Part shown: in pieces, positions 18,964 to 26,929 of the stretch
Position numbering within the stretch: position 1 is the stretch's first letter
Layout: each line of letters begins with the position of its first letter
Source: Bacteroidota bacterium
GTDB lineage: Bacteria > Bacteroidota > Bacteroidia > Bacteroidales > Prolixibacteraceae
NCBI GenBank assembly: GCA_023251455.1
Contig: JAHEYT010000031.1
Location: forward strand, 59,735 to 123,734
Length of the DNA stretch: 64,000 nt
Direction of reading: 5' to 3'
Notes under the pieces: model-generated
Database searches by the model: none
Told to the model about the DNA's origin: nothing
Seen by the model: only the letters and a program-made list of their open reading frames with translations
Program-made: the position numbers and the translations under genes

Positions 18964-20085
18964 TCATTTTTGCTCGTTCCATTTTGTCTTGATGTCTTTC
19001 AGATATACTTTACCGAAGACCATTCCGGTTCCAACGATTCCGCCTAAAAACAACCAGATAAATACAATCATTGGTTTCTTGGGTTTCGACCGTTCGCTTG
19101 GCACCATGGCAGGTTCGAGAATGGAAAAAACAGGTGTTTCTTCCTTGACCTGTATTTTGGCCTGCTCCAGTTGTTTGGCCAGTTCGTTATACACGTTCAT
19201 GGCAATGGTATAATCGCCCTGCAATCTTGATTCTTCTGTACGGGCTACGGCGCTGGTCACATTCTTGTTTTGGTCGCTAAAATAAGCGAGCTTGGTCTGA
19301 GCCTTTTCAAATTCTTTTTTCTTTTCCTCGTATCGTTGTTCAATGAACGACAATTTATCCGAAGCTTTTTCGATTTTAAAGCGGGTAATGTATTTCTGAA
19401 GCAATTCTCTTGCCTGATCTGCCACCTGTGCCGAAAGCAATGCTTCAGGGAAAGCGGCCTGAAGGGTAATAAAACCTTGCTTAGTGTCCAGATTAATGGT
19501 TACTTGCTCAGAAATCATTTTTCGAACCTTTTCTTGTTTTTTAGATAATGCAATGGGCCCTTTAGTGTCAGTTAATCCTTTTACTTCAGAATTTCCTTTG
19601 ATCGCTGAAATGATTACCCCGGGAAGTCCGATGGTGTATTTGCTAACTAATGCTAAAACTCCGGGTTTGGCGATTTCGCTGTAATATTCGTAAAGACTTA
19701 CCGGATGATTCACTTTAGCAAAACTGAATGGAATATTCATCAGATCCATCTGAAAAGGAACCGAAGAAACAATCTCGGGATAAACGGTAGGAGAGAGCAT
19801 ATCTCCGGAAGTCGCATTGTCGAGATTAAAGCCAGCCATCGCTGCCAGTGAGGATAATCCTCCAAGTTTACTGCCCGATGAAGAAGTCTGGGGAACTATG
19901 GTTGTGGTAGCCGTATATTCTTTGGGCGACAGGAGGGCGATGATCACTCCCAGAACTCCGGCAATGAATGTTACTTTAATAATTGTCTTCCGGCCATTCC
20001 AGAAAGTCTTTGCCAGTTCCAGCAAATCGATTTCGTCGTCGTTGGTAACGGGAGGTTTGGGATTGGTGTTCGGTAGGGTGCTCAT
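18964..20085 (-). CDS. Wzz-type polysaccharide chain-length determinant
   Basis: Inner-membrane polysaccharide co-polymerase of 373 aa. A membrane segment near residues 37-56 (VTFIAGVLGVIIALL) follows the Wzz entry motif DEIDLLELAKTFW. A long periplasmic coiled-coil region holds SFIEQRYEEKKKEFEKAQTK. The second membrane segment, near 345-365 (MIVFIWLFLGGIVGTGMVFG), is preceded by the proline-rich EPAMVPSERSKPKKP motif. No kinase domain is attached. It sets chain length for the Wzy polymerase and probably contacts the SLBB export protein encoded upstream. Confidence 0.93.
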   Translation of the reverse strand: MSTLPNTNPKPPVTNDDEIDLLELAKTFWNGRKTIIKVTFIAGVLGVIIALLSPKEYTATTTIVPQTSSSGSKLGGLSSLAAMAGFNLDNATSGDMLSPTVYPEIVSSVPFQMDLMNIPFSFAKVNHPVSLYEYYSEIAKPGVLALVSKYTIGLPGVIISAIKGNSEVKGLTDTKGPIALSKKQEKVRKMISEQVTINLDTKQGFITLQAAFPEALLSAQVADQARELLQKYITRFKIEKASDKLSFIEQRYEEKKKEFEKAQTKLAYFSDQNKNVTSAVARTEESRLQGDYTIAMNVYNELAKQLEQAKIQVKEETPVFSILEPAMVPSERSKPKKPMIVFIWLFLGGIVGTGMVFGKVYLKDIKTKWNEQK

Positions 20086-20116
20086 GTATGGAGTATTTTG
20101 TTATTTTGTTTTATCT

Positions 20117-20388
20117 GGTTTAACCGCTACGCGGTAATGTAAATTCGTGATGTTTTTTTGTTACAATAATGCAACCGCTACGCGGTAATGTGTATCCTGG
20201 ATTTTTTTACAATAATGTAACTGCTACGCGGTATGATTCTTATTATTCTTGATGTTTTCTATAATTGTATAACCGCTACGCGGTATTTCTGTTGTCGAGG
20301 TATTTTGGATATACCGCGTAGCGGTTATTCTATTGTAGAACAAATAAACGAACATCCCTCTATACCGCGTAGCAGTTACGAATAAATG
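20117..20388. repeat. REP palindrome block 1
   Basis: Six copies of the palindrome ACCGCTACGCGGT (arms ACCGC/GCGGT, loop TAC), at about 20123, 20174, 20220 (one mismatch), 20272, and in the inverted sense at 20313 and 20364 (one mismatch). Four point one way and two the other. It abuts the 3' end of the Y1 transposase gene and is duplicated at 20865-21165. Confidence 0.9.
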
Positions 20389-20853
20389 TTAATCGAAAAA
20401 ATCAAAAAGATATTGGTTTTGAAATTCGATTTGGTATTTGTTTAAAAAGTCCATGTATTCATCACGAAATGTTGTTTTGCTGTGATGCTTTTCCTGATTT
20501 AGAATATAATTATATACCTTATCGATATGCGAATGACTATATGAAAATCCAGCATATCCGCCTTGCCATTGAAATTTGCCAGAGAAAAAGTGTTGTTCGT
20601 TTATGAAAACAGATGAAGCGCGTTTGATTTCTTTTACTGTTTCAGAAACCGATAAATTTGGATTTAATCCAATGAACAGGTGCACATGATCCGACATCCC
20701 ATTAACAATTATTGATTTGTGGCCCAGCTGGGTTATAATTCCACTCATATATTTAAAGATGGCTGGTCGAATTGATTGATGTAACAGTCTATCTCTGTGA
20801 AGGGGCGAAAATACAAATTGAATGTAAATCTGGGTAAAGGTGCCGGGCTTCAT
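20389..20853 (-). CDS. Y1 (IS200-like) REP-associated transposase
   Basis: Single-strand-DNA transposase of the Y1_Tnp family, 154 aa. The HUH metal motif is SDHVHLFIG and the catalytic tyrosine is probably in VYNYILNQEKHH, followed by the family-typical FRDEYMDFL. It has no accessory gene. It lies between two palindrome blocks, the usual arrangement for REP-associated (RAYT) enzymes, which act on the REP sequences rather than on long insertion-sequence ends. The GFSYSHSHIDKVYNYI stretch is typical of the Bacteroidota subgroup. Confidence 0.9.
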   Translation of the reverse strand: MKPGTFTQIYIQFVFSPLHRDRLLHQSIRPAIFKYMSGIITQLGHKSIIVNGMSDHVHLFIGLNPNLSVSETVKEIKRASSVFINEQHFFSGKFQWQGGYAGFSYSHSHIDKVYNYILNQEKHHSKTTFRDEYMDFLNKYQIEFQNQYLFDFFD

Positions 20854-20864
20854 ACTTGATATAG

Positions 20865-21165
20865 TTTAACCGCTACGCGGTAATGTGAATTCGGGATGTT
20901 TAGCCATTACAATAATGCAACCGCTACGCGGTAATGTGTATCCTGGATTTTTTTTACAATAATGTAACCGCTGCGCGGTATGATTCTTATTATTCTTGAT
21001 GTTTTCTATAATTGTATAACCGCTACGCGGTATTTCTGTTGTCGAGGTATTTTGGATATACCGCGTAGCGGTTATTCTATTGTAGAACAAATAAACGAAC
21101 ATCCCTCTATACCGCGTAGCGGTTACGAATAAATGTTAATCGAAAAATTCAAAAAGATATTGGTT
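20865..21165. repeat. REP palindrome block 2 with a transposase 3' remnant
   Basis: Near-copy of block 1 in the same order and spacing: palindromes at about 20869, 20920, 20965, 21018, then inverted at 21059 and 21110. The copy runs on past the last palindrome into TAATCGAAAAATTCAAAAAG, which repeats the last codons of the transposase gene (20389 onward). This implies a former second transposase copy. Confidence 0.9.
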
Positions 21166-21220
21166 AATTGATAATGATATAGTATTGAATGGCTTGATAG
21201 TCATTCATCATTTATAATCC

Positions 21221-23623
21221 CTATTTCACCAGTGTTGCAATGGCAATGGCAATGGTAGCCATGGTACTGGCAATGCCTAACCATTTTCCTGTTTGATCGA
21301 TCCGTTGTTTTTCCGGTTTCTGAGGAACAATGATCTGTGATCCGGGTTCAATTGCCGGATAGTTCCGACCCAAAAAACTATGCGTTACCTGGGTGGTTCC
21401 ATCACTGTATATCACAAAGGTTTTTCTTTTCTGTGCCCTATCACTGAACCCTCCTGATCGGTTAATGTAATATTTCAGGCTTTTTCCACTTTGGTAGGCC
21501 AGTCCAATCGGGTTCAGTATTTCTCCGGAAATGCGTACTTCCTGCGAGACTTCAGGAATAATCACCTGATCGCCTTCTTTCAACAGGTAATCGTATGTCG
21601 ATCCCGGATTCTTCAGAATATCTTCCAAACGCAATTCCAGCTTATCACTCGATATTTGTTTTTCGGCTTTGGTGATTAAACTGTCGGGCAAATTATTCCG
21701 GAGGATTTCTGCTTTTTGTAACGAATCCGCATTGGCCCTTTTCATTCGTGCCCCTTTAATAAAGGCATCGGGTAATAATCCTCCCGAACGGTTAATCAAA
21801 TCCGAAATACGTTCTTTCTTCGAACCGATGCTGTATGCTCCCGGATAGCGAACTTCACCGGAAATGTGCACCGTACGTTGCTGATGATAGGAAGGAGCTT
21901 TACGGACATAAATGTAGTCGAATGGTTGTAAATGAAGGGTATCGCCTTTAGCGTCCAGATTCAGTTTCCGATCGATATTAAACTGATACAATTTAACCAG
22001 TTCATCACTCGTCAGGTTGGCTTCGGCATAATTGTGACGACGCGCCAGTTCAATAAACGATTCGCTGGCCGCTTCGGTAAATCCACCGGCTTTAAAGATC
22101 AGGTCTTTCAATGTCATGTTATCTGTGAAATCAAATTCTCCGGGTTTTTGTACTTCTCCCAGAATCTGAACGGTTCGTTTCTCGCGCATGCTGAAAATAT
22201 CCTGAATGATTACCTGATCTTCACGCTGTAGCGCAATGTCGTTGGTTCCTTTTAAAATATCATCTACATTAAACGATAAAGTCATGGGGGCGAGATTGTT
22301 TTGCAGGCGGACAATCAATCCCCTGTTGCTGAAATAATTTTCGGTTACACCCTGTGCTTTCTGAATCAGGCCTGAAAGTTTTAATCCATCGGTCAATTCA
22401 TAAGTTCCGGGACGAAATACCGCGCCGGAAATGTTCACCCGGTTTTCATAACGGTCGATGATTCCTGAAGCAACAATCACATCACCATTGCTGGGGATAA
22501 AACTTTCAAAAATAGATTGACTGATATCGATTACTTTTTTCTCGCTGTCGGTAATTCGCGTTAGAGAAAGTTGGGCTTTGAATGCCTGATCGGTGAACCC
22601 ACCGAGGTAACGAATCAGATCAGATAGTTTTTCTTTTTCGTTCAACTCAAAGATGCCGGTACGCTTAAATGCGCCGTTTGCTTCCACCCGTTTCTGGTAG
22701 GTTGGGATGTAAATGATGTCCTGTTCGCGCAATTGGATATTTCCCTGCGTATTGGCATTAATCAGGTAATCGTAAACATCAATGGTTTTGATGGTCTTGT
22801 TATCGCGAATGAGTTGAATGTTTCGGAACGATCCGTTTTCATTCGGTCCTCCCGAAAGGTATAACGCGTTAAATGCTGAAGCAGTCGAAGGCAGGGTATA
22901 GGTTCCGGGAACCATTGCTTCGCCGATGACATTGATTTTGATGGAACGAAGGTTGCTGATGCTTACTTCGGCATACGTGTTGGGCGATGCTCCGTCCATG
23001 CCCGAATAAATGGCAATCAGTCGTCGTTTGATCAGTTCTTTTGCTTTGGCGAATTCCATTCCTGAAACATAAACAGGGCCAATGTCCGGAATATTAACAG
23101 CTCCGTTGGTTTCTATAGCTAACTGGTAAGTTTGTTGACTGGCTCCCCAGATCGAAACCATTAATTCATCATCAATTCCCAATACATAGTTTTGAGGAGT
23201 TGGCATATTAACAGGTGGTTCGAACGTGAGATTCCCTGAATTAAACAATTGGAATCCAAATATCTTTTTAGCTTGAGGAGAAGCATTGACAACCGCTTTC
23301 TCCGAGAAGGCTTCCCTGGCAGAAGTTTTGGGTTGAGTGCTTTGAACCGTAGGATTGGCAATAGATTTTCCACCCGAGAAATTCAGTTCCTGAATGCGGC
23401 GTTTGAGTTGCTCAATCTGAATGGGTGTAGCTCCCTGCATTTGGGCCATCTGTGCTGCCTGATCAATGGTTAAACCTCTGGAATTAACTTCGGTTACAAT
23501 CTGCTGAATCTGTTGGTCAGATAGATTGTTGACATTAACACTCGCCGGACTTTGTGCCTGTAAAGAGGTAACAGATGCATAAAAGCAGATGAGAATACCG
23601 ATGAATAAACTTATTTTTTGCAT
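21221..23623 (-). CDS. SLBB-domain polysaccharide export protein
   Basis: Outer-membrane polysaccharide exporter of the Wza/SLBB class, unusually long at 800 aa. A signal peptide (residues 1 to about 23, ending in LQAQ) is followed by a coiled region with LSDQQIQQIVTEVNSRG. The poly-export domain lies near 145-225 (GIDDELMVSIWG). Multiple SLBB repeats follow, each with a core like VNISGAVFRPGTYEL, VQILGEVQKPGEFDF or VHISGEVRYPGAYSI. A C-terminal hydrophobic segment (LGIASTMATIAIAIATLV) closes the protein. It forms the channel that takes the glycan to the surface, working with the Wzz protein encoded downstream. Confidence 0.95.
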   Translation of the reverse strand: MQKISLFIGILICFYASVTSLQAQSPASVNVNNLSDQQIQQIVTEVNSRGLTIDQAAQMAQMQGATPIQIEQLKRRIQELNFSGGKSIANPTVQSTQPKTSAREAFSEKAVVNASPQAKKIFGFQLFNSGNLTFEPPVNMPTPQNYVLGIDDELMVSIWGASQQTYQLAIETNGAVNIPDIGPVYVSGMEFAKAKELIKRRLIAIYSGMDGASPNTYAEVSISNLRSIKINVIGEAMVPGTYTLPSTASAFNALYLSGGPNENGSFRNIQLIRDNKTIKTIDVYDYLINANTQGNIQLREQDIIYIPTYQKRVEANGAFKRTGIFELNEKEKLSDLIRYLGGFTDQAFKAQLSLTRITDSEKKVIDISQSIFESFIPSNGDVIVASGIIDRYENRVNISGAVFRPGTYELTDGLKLSGLIQKAQGVTENYFSNRGLIVRLQNNLAPMTLSFNVDDILKGTNDIALQREDQVIIQDIFSMREKRTVQILGEVQKPGEFDFTDNMTLKDLIFKAGGFTEAASESFIELARRHNYAEANLTSDELVKLYQFNIDRKLNLDAKGDTLHLQPFDYIYVRKAPSYHQQRTVHISGEVRYPGAYSIGSKKERISDLINRSGGLLPDAFIKGARMKRANADSLQKAEILRNNLPDSLITKAEKQISSDKLELRLEDILKNPGSTYDYLLKEGDQVIIPEVSQEVRISGEILNPIGLAYQSGKSLKYYINRSGGFSDRAQKRKTFVIYSDGTTQVTHSFLGRNYPAIEPGSQIIVPQKPEKQRIDQTGKWLGIASTMATIAIAIATLVK

Positions 23624-23705
23624 AACGAATATTTTGAGGCTTTTATATATTTGGATTTATGAATTAAGTAATTGGAAAGATTAAATGTAATATTTCTGCT
23701 TCATG

Positions 23706-23790
23706 ACTCACCCCGAGTTCGCTTTGCTCACTCTGCCCCTCTCTTCTCGAAGAGAGGAGAAAAGTCACCGTAAGGTGGCTAGGGGTGAGT
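23706..23790. repeat. MITE-like inverted-repeat element
   Basis: An 85-bp element with 9-bp terminal inverted repeats ACTCACCCC / GGGGTGAGT. Inner hairpins lie around CTCTTCTCGAAGAG and CACCGTAAGGTG. It lies in the gap between the export gene and the regulator gene. No coding capacity. Confidence 0.7.
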
Positions 23791-23856
23791 AAATTTAAAA
23801 TTCGACAATAAATTGTTTACATTATTTAAATGTCGAAGTTAAATGTTTAAGCCTGG

Positions 23857-24396
23857 TTATTCATTGTTTTTATCGGCCTGCCATATGAGCAGCACTGGCT
23901 TATTTCGGAATACCCGGATTAATTCTTCCTGACTAAGAATAATGTATTTAATGGGTCGGCTGATGAATTCTTCGGCTTTAAGAATAAGTTTATCGATTAA
24001 TTCACGGTCGGGTTTATTTCCAATCAGTACCATCTCGATAATTTGTGAATCATGACCAGTTGCAAAATCGCCTGTCAGGTAGGCAGCCTGAATATCTCCA
24101 ATTTGACTGGTAATTTTTTCAATGATTTGGTCTATACCAACCATTTTTTTCAGAATATTATTGATGTCGTTGAAAAGCGGATGACTGGTATTGGCAAAAA
24201 ACAATTTTTTATTGCCTTCAAAACTTGAATGAAGTAATCCTGCAACTTCGAGTTTGTTTAATTCGACACGAATCGAATTGCTCGATTCGTCGAATTCAGA
24301 TTCCAAACTTCTGAGGTAACTCTTCGTTTCGCTGTTTAGAAAGAATTTGAGTAAAAGTTTGATGCGTGTTTTGGATGTTATCAGGCCTTCAATCAT
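23857..24396 (-). CDS. Winged-helix regulator with nucleotidyltransferase-like C-terminal domain
   Basis: A 179-aa protein. Residues 1-75 form a winged-helix DNA-binding domain (SKTRIKLLLKFFLN, SNSIRVELNKLEVAGLL, and a wing with KKLFFAN). Residues about 95-175 resemble a degenerate MNT nucleotidyltransferase core (QIGDIQAAYLTGDFATGHDS...MVLIGN), but the usual GS...DxD motif is altered to TGDFATGHDSQIIEMVLIG, so catalysis is doubtful. Its place between UpxY and the export gene suggests a regulator of polysaccharide expression. Confidence 0.7.
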   Translation of the reverse strand: MIEGLITSKTRIKLLLKFFLNSETKSYLRSLESEFDESSNSIRVELNKLEVAGLLHSSFEGNKKLFFANTSHPLFNDINNILKKMVGIDQIIEKITSQIGDIQAAYLTGDFATGHDSQIIEMVLIGNKPDRELIDKLILKAEEFISRPIKYIILSQEELIRVFRNKPVLLIWQADKNNE

Positions 24397-25281
24397 TTGT
24401 TTTAAGGAATTAATGAGCTTATAGATCTTCTATTCCAATAGTTAACATGATTTGTTTTTGCTGAATAATAACGTTTTAAAAGAGAATATACCGGTTGGTC
24501 TTTCATAGCTACGCTTCCTCAGTCACAGGGTTGTGAAGGAGTCTGTTGCAAATTACACATCTGTTTTAGCTTGGTAATTTGAAATCAGAATGAATTTCTG
24601 CAAGACTATAAAAGTCTTTTAGACGCAAGCTTGAGTACAAAAGTAACTCAAATTAATGCTAAGATTCTAAATTGAAGTTTAGATTGATTCTAAACTATAT
24701 GAAATGGCCGGTTTTTTACATGAATGGCCTAAATATGGATATGAACGAACCATTTTATTCTAAAATTTTTTGATAGGCACATCAATCAGAACCCGTTTAG
24801 TTACGATTTTATTGTTCGGTGTTCATTTTTAGGAGAAGATTGAATCTTTTTTAGCTGTTGAAAAGAATAACCTAAAAGCCTTTATTGCTATAAAAAAAGA
24901 ACTGAACCAGTGGGGTAATATATTAACCTGGGTTCGAACTACGATACATGATAATGCTTGAAAAAGAAGGAAATAAGGTTGGTTTCGTGGGTCTTTGAAC
25001 TTCTACTAAGGTCAAAAAACATACGACAAGGTTTTAAACCTAATTTCTTGAACCGAATCTTAGTAGAAATTTTGAACACAACTATATTTAACCTTATTAA
25101 ATTGCTATTTTTCAATTATTAACTATTCAATTTAATACTGAACTCAGGTGATTAGAAAATGAGATAGGTAGAGAAACATCTGCCGGGAATATCGTTCAAC
25201 GCAAAGACCTCCTTTCGGGTGCCTCGGGACGTCGACCGGGAATAATTCTGGTTTTCAAAAAGGTTGTTAAATAGGGCAATG
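24397..25281. other. Long leader between upxY and the polysaccharide genes
   Basis: About 885 bp, probably transcribed leftward with the operon. No intact gene. A plus-strand fragment near 24836-24960 reads as a helical peptide (EKIESFLAVEKNNLKAFIAI) and ends in a stop, likely gene debris. The minus strand near 25200 has an AAAGGAGG run next to a GC-rich patch (GTCGACGTCCCGAGGCACCC). It may serve as the nascent-RNA region on which the UpxY antiterminator acts; no conserved element could be identified by eye. Confidence 0.4.
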
Positions 25282-25806
25282 TTATTTATTTACCAGCTCC
25301 ACTTCATTGGCTCCCAGGTCTGCATGAACACAGAATCCTAAATCGTTAAATCGTAAAACAATGCTGTGTTTCCCCCGAATCTCGACGACTTCACCTGATA
25401 CGCCGCATAGAGGACCGGAAACTATTTTTACAAAAGTGCCTTTTGCTATTCGTTCAGATGTTACCTCAACTTCCGTATTTAAGCATTGCATAAATTGCTT
25501 GAGGTCGTTGATCTGGTTTTCAGGAATAGCTGTCGGACTTCCTTCAAAGCAAACGTACCGGCGCACTCCCTGCGTAATTAAAACGTCATAATATTCACGA
25601 TTGCTCACATTTACAAAAATATACCCACGAATCAACGGATTTTCAACGATTTTTATCCGGTCGCTCCATTGCTTCTTTTCAATCTTAAGGGGTAAATAGC
25701 AGTCAATGTCTTTTTTTATCAATTCCTGGAGTACTTTTTTTTCTGCTCTGGAATCAGTGTAGGCGGCATACCATTTATAAGTGTTGTTCGGTGAATCGTT
25801 TTTCAT
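25282..25806 (-). CDS. UpxY/NusG-like transcription antiterminator
   Basis: A 174-aa protein of the NusG-like UpxY family. The NGN domain is seen from KWYAAYTDSRAEKKVLQELI to LIRGYIFVNV, and a C-terminal KOW domain includes GTFVKIVSGPLCGVSGEVVEIRGK. In Bacteroides these proteins are encoded first in each capsule operon and let RNA polymerase pass early termination in the leader of their own operon. Its position at the head of this leftward cluster fits that role. A candidate promoter lies at 25903-25910. Confidence 0.92.
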   Translation of the reverse strand: MKNDSPNNTYKWYAAYTDSRAEKKVLQELIKKDIDCYLPLKIEKKQWSDRIKIVENPLIRGYIFVNVSNREYYDVLITQGVRRYVCFEGSPTAIPENQINDLKQFMQCLNTEVEVTSERIAKGTFVKIVSGPLCGVSGEVVEIRGKHSIVLRFNDLGFCVHADLGANEVELVNK

Positions 25807-25902
25807 TAGAACTCTGGTTTAGGTTGAATTAACTGGAATGATATCTTGCAATGAAATTTGTTTTCATCCGTGCTCTTTCATAATCTTTAGCGGATTAATA
25901 TC

Positions 25903-25910
25903 CAAATTTA
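25903..25910 (-). promoter_or_regulatory. Candidate capsule-operon promoter (-7 element)
   Basis: TAAATTTG on the minus strand fits the Bacteroidota TAnnTTTG consensus about 97 bp upstream of upxY. No good TTTG element is seen at the usual distance, so the call is tentative. Confidence 0.45.
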
Positions 25911-25951
25911 AACAGTTTTCTGAATCAGTTTGTGTGATGTTGTAGTGAAAT

Positions 25952-25983
25952 AAAAAAGCAGCTATACTTTTGTATAGCTGCTT
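25952..25983 (-). terminator. Terminator of the tRNA-Met gene
   Basis: Perfect 11-12 bp stem AAGCAGCTATAC / GTATAGCTGCTT with a 4-nt loop, followed on the minus strand by TTTTTTA. It separates the tRNA transcript from the upxY operon. Confidence 0.85.
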
Positions 25984-25993
25984 CGTTTTTACG

Positions 25994-26067
25994 TAGCGAG
26001 AGGCGGGCATGATCCGCCGACCTCGCGATTATGAATCGCGCGCTCTAACCAGCTGAGCTACCTCGCC
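25994..26067 (-). tRNA. tRNA-Met (CAT anticodon)
   Basis: Cloverleaf on the minus strand: acceptor GGCGAGG paired with TCTCGCT (two G-U), D-arm GCTCAGCTGGTTAGAGC, anticodon stem CGCGA/TCGCG with loop TTCATAA (anticodon CAT), variable AGGTC, T-arm GGCGG/CCGCC, discriminator A. CCA is not encoded. The T-loop (ATCATGC) differs from the usual TTC-start loop. A CAT anticodon could also be elongator Met or the lysidine-modified Ile2; it lacks clear initiator features. Confidence 0.9.
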
Positions 26068-26247
26068 ATCGTTTATTCGGAACTTAAAAAAAGAAACTTT
26101 CATTCCTTTTTTGCGGTGGCAAATATAGCACTTTATTTATTTGTTGATCGACGGAGCTGAAAAAAATCAAAAAAAATCTTTGAAGCTATTTTTCGATGCG
26201 TTGTTTTTTCTGTTTAAATACATATATTGCAGAAAATCAAAGATCCT

Positions 26248-26631
26248 ATGGCTGAAAAAAAACAAATACAATTGGAATACTCCGTCAACTGCTCGCCCAA
26301 AGTACTCTTTAACAGACTGAGTACGGCAGCTGGACTGACTGAATGGTTTGCCGATGATGTTCGGGTGAAAGGAAATCTATTTACATTCATTTGGGGAGAT
26401 ACGAGCCAGAGCGCTGAAAAAAAGCTTCATCGCGAAAATAAAATGGTCCGTTTCGAGTGGGTTGGTGGCGATATGGATGAATCCTATTTCGAGTTTGTTA
26501 TTAATCAGGATGATTTGACTAATGATGTTTCGCTTACCATTGTTGATTTTGCTGAAGAAGATGAAATTAAAGAGACCAGTAATCTCTGGGATTCTCAAAT
26601 TTCGAAATTGAAACATTTGCTCGGTTCCTGA
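26248..26631 (+). CDS. START-like (SRPBCC) domain protein
   Basis: A 127-aa single-domain protein of the SRPBCC/AHSA1-like fold, as found in many Bacteroidota. It begins QIQLEYSVNCSPKVLFNRLS, continues AAGLTEWFADDVRVKGNLFTF (the conserved ligand-pocket segment) and ends with a long C-terminal helix SNLWDSQISKLKHLL. ATG at 26248 is chosen; the frame opens earlier at a TTG. The family binds hydrophobic ligands or assists Hsp90-like partners; no ligand can be named here. It precedes lptF by about 300 bp. Confidence 0.85.
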   Translation: MAEKKQIQLEYSVNCSPKVLFNRLSTAAGLTEWFADDVRVKGNLFTFIWGDTSQSAEKKLHRENKMVRFEWVGGDMDESYFEFVINQDDLTNDVSLTIVDFAEEDEIKETSNLWDSQISKLKHLLGS

Positions 26632-26894
26632 TTTGCGTCGACAAATCATTTTTTTCTGAAATAATTACTTTGGGCTAATTGCCTGAATTATTTTTTGCTG
26701 ATTATTGTGAAGTCGGGTGTAATAAGATTCTGAAAAATTCCTCTCAGAAAATAATCTTTCATAATTACAAATTCACTTCGCAGATTTACTGTAGTTCTTT
26801 TTATTCCTCCGGATTTCTATTTCTGTGTTAAATTTGCTTTGAGCATTTGCGAATCTTGGTTCAACTTCAGATTTTTTAATTCTTCAAAATACTT

Positions 26895-26902
26895 TAGTTT
26901 TG
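26895..26902 (+). promoter_or_regulatory. Candidate lptF promoter (-7 element)
   Basis: TAGTTTTG fits the TAnnTTTG consensus 27 bp before the ATG of the permease gene. No clear -33 element. Confidence 0.5.
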
Positions 26903-26929
26903 TAAACGTTTTATTACGCCAGCATAAGC

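Noticed and set aside
20866..21102. 78-codon reading frame on the minus strand
   Set aside because: It lies wholly in the REP palindrome block and its repeated RSG/TLPRSG words come from the palindromes.
24836..24960. Short plus-strand helical peptide frame in the upxY leader
   Set aside because: No start codon or upstream signal, and it ends in a stop after about 40 codons; treated as debris.
25994..26067. Initiator tRNA-fMet
   Set aside because: The anticodon stem lacks the three G-C pairs (GGG/CCC) of initiators; it has CGCGA/TCGCG.
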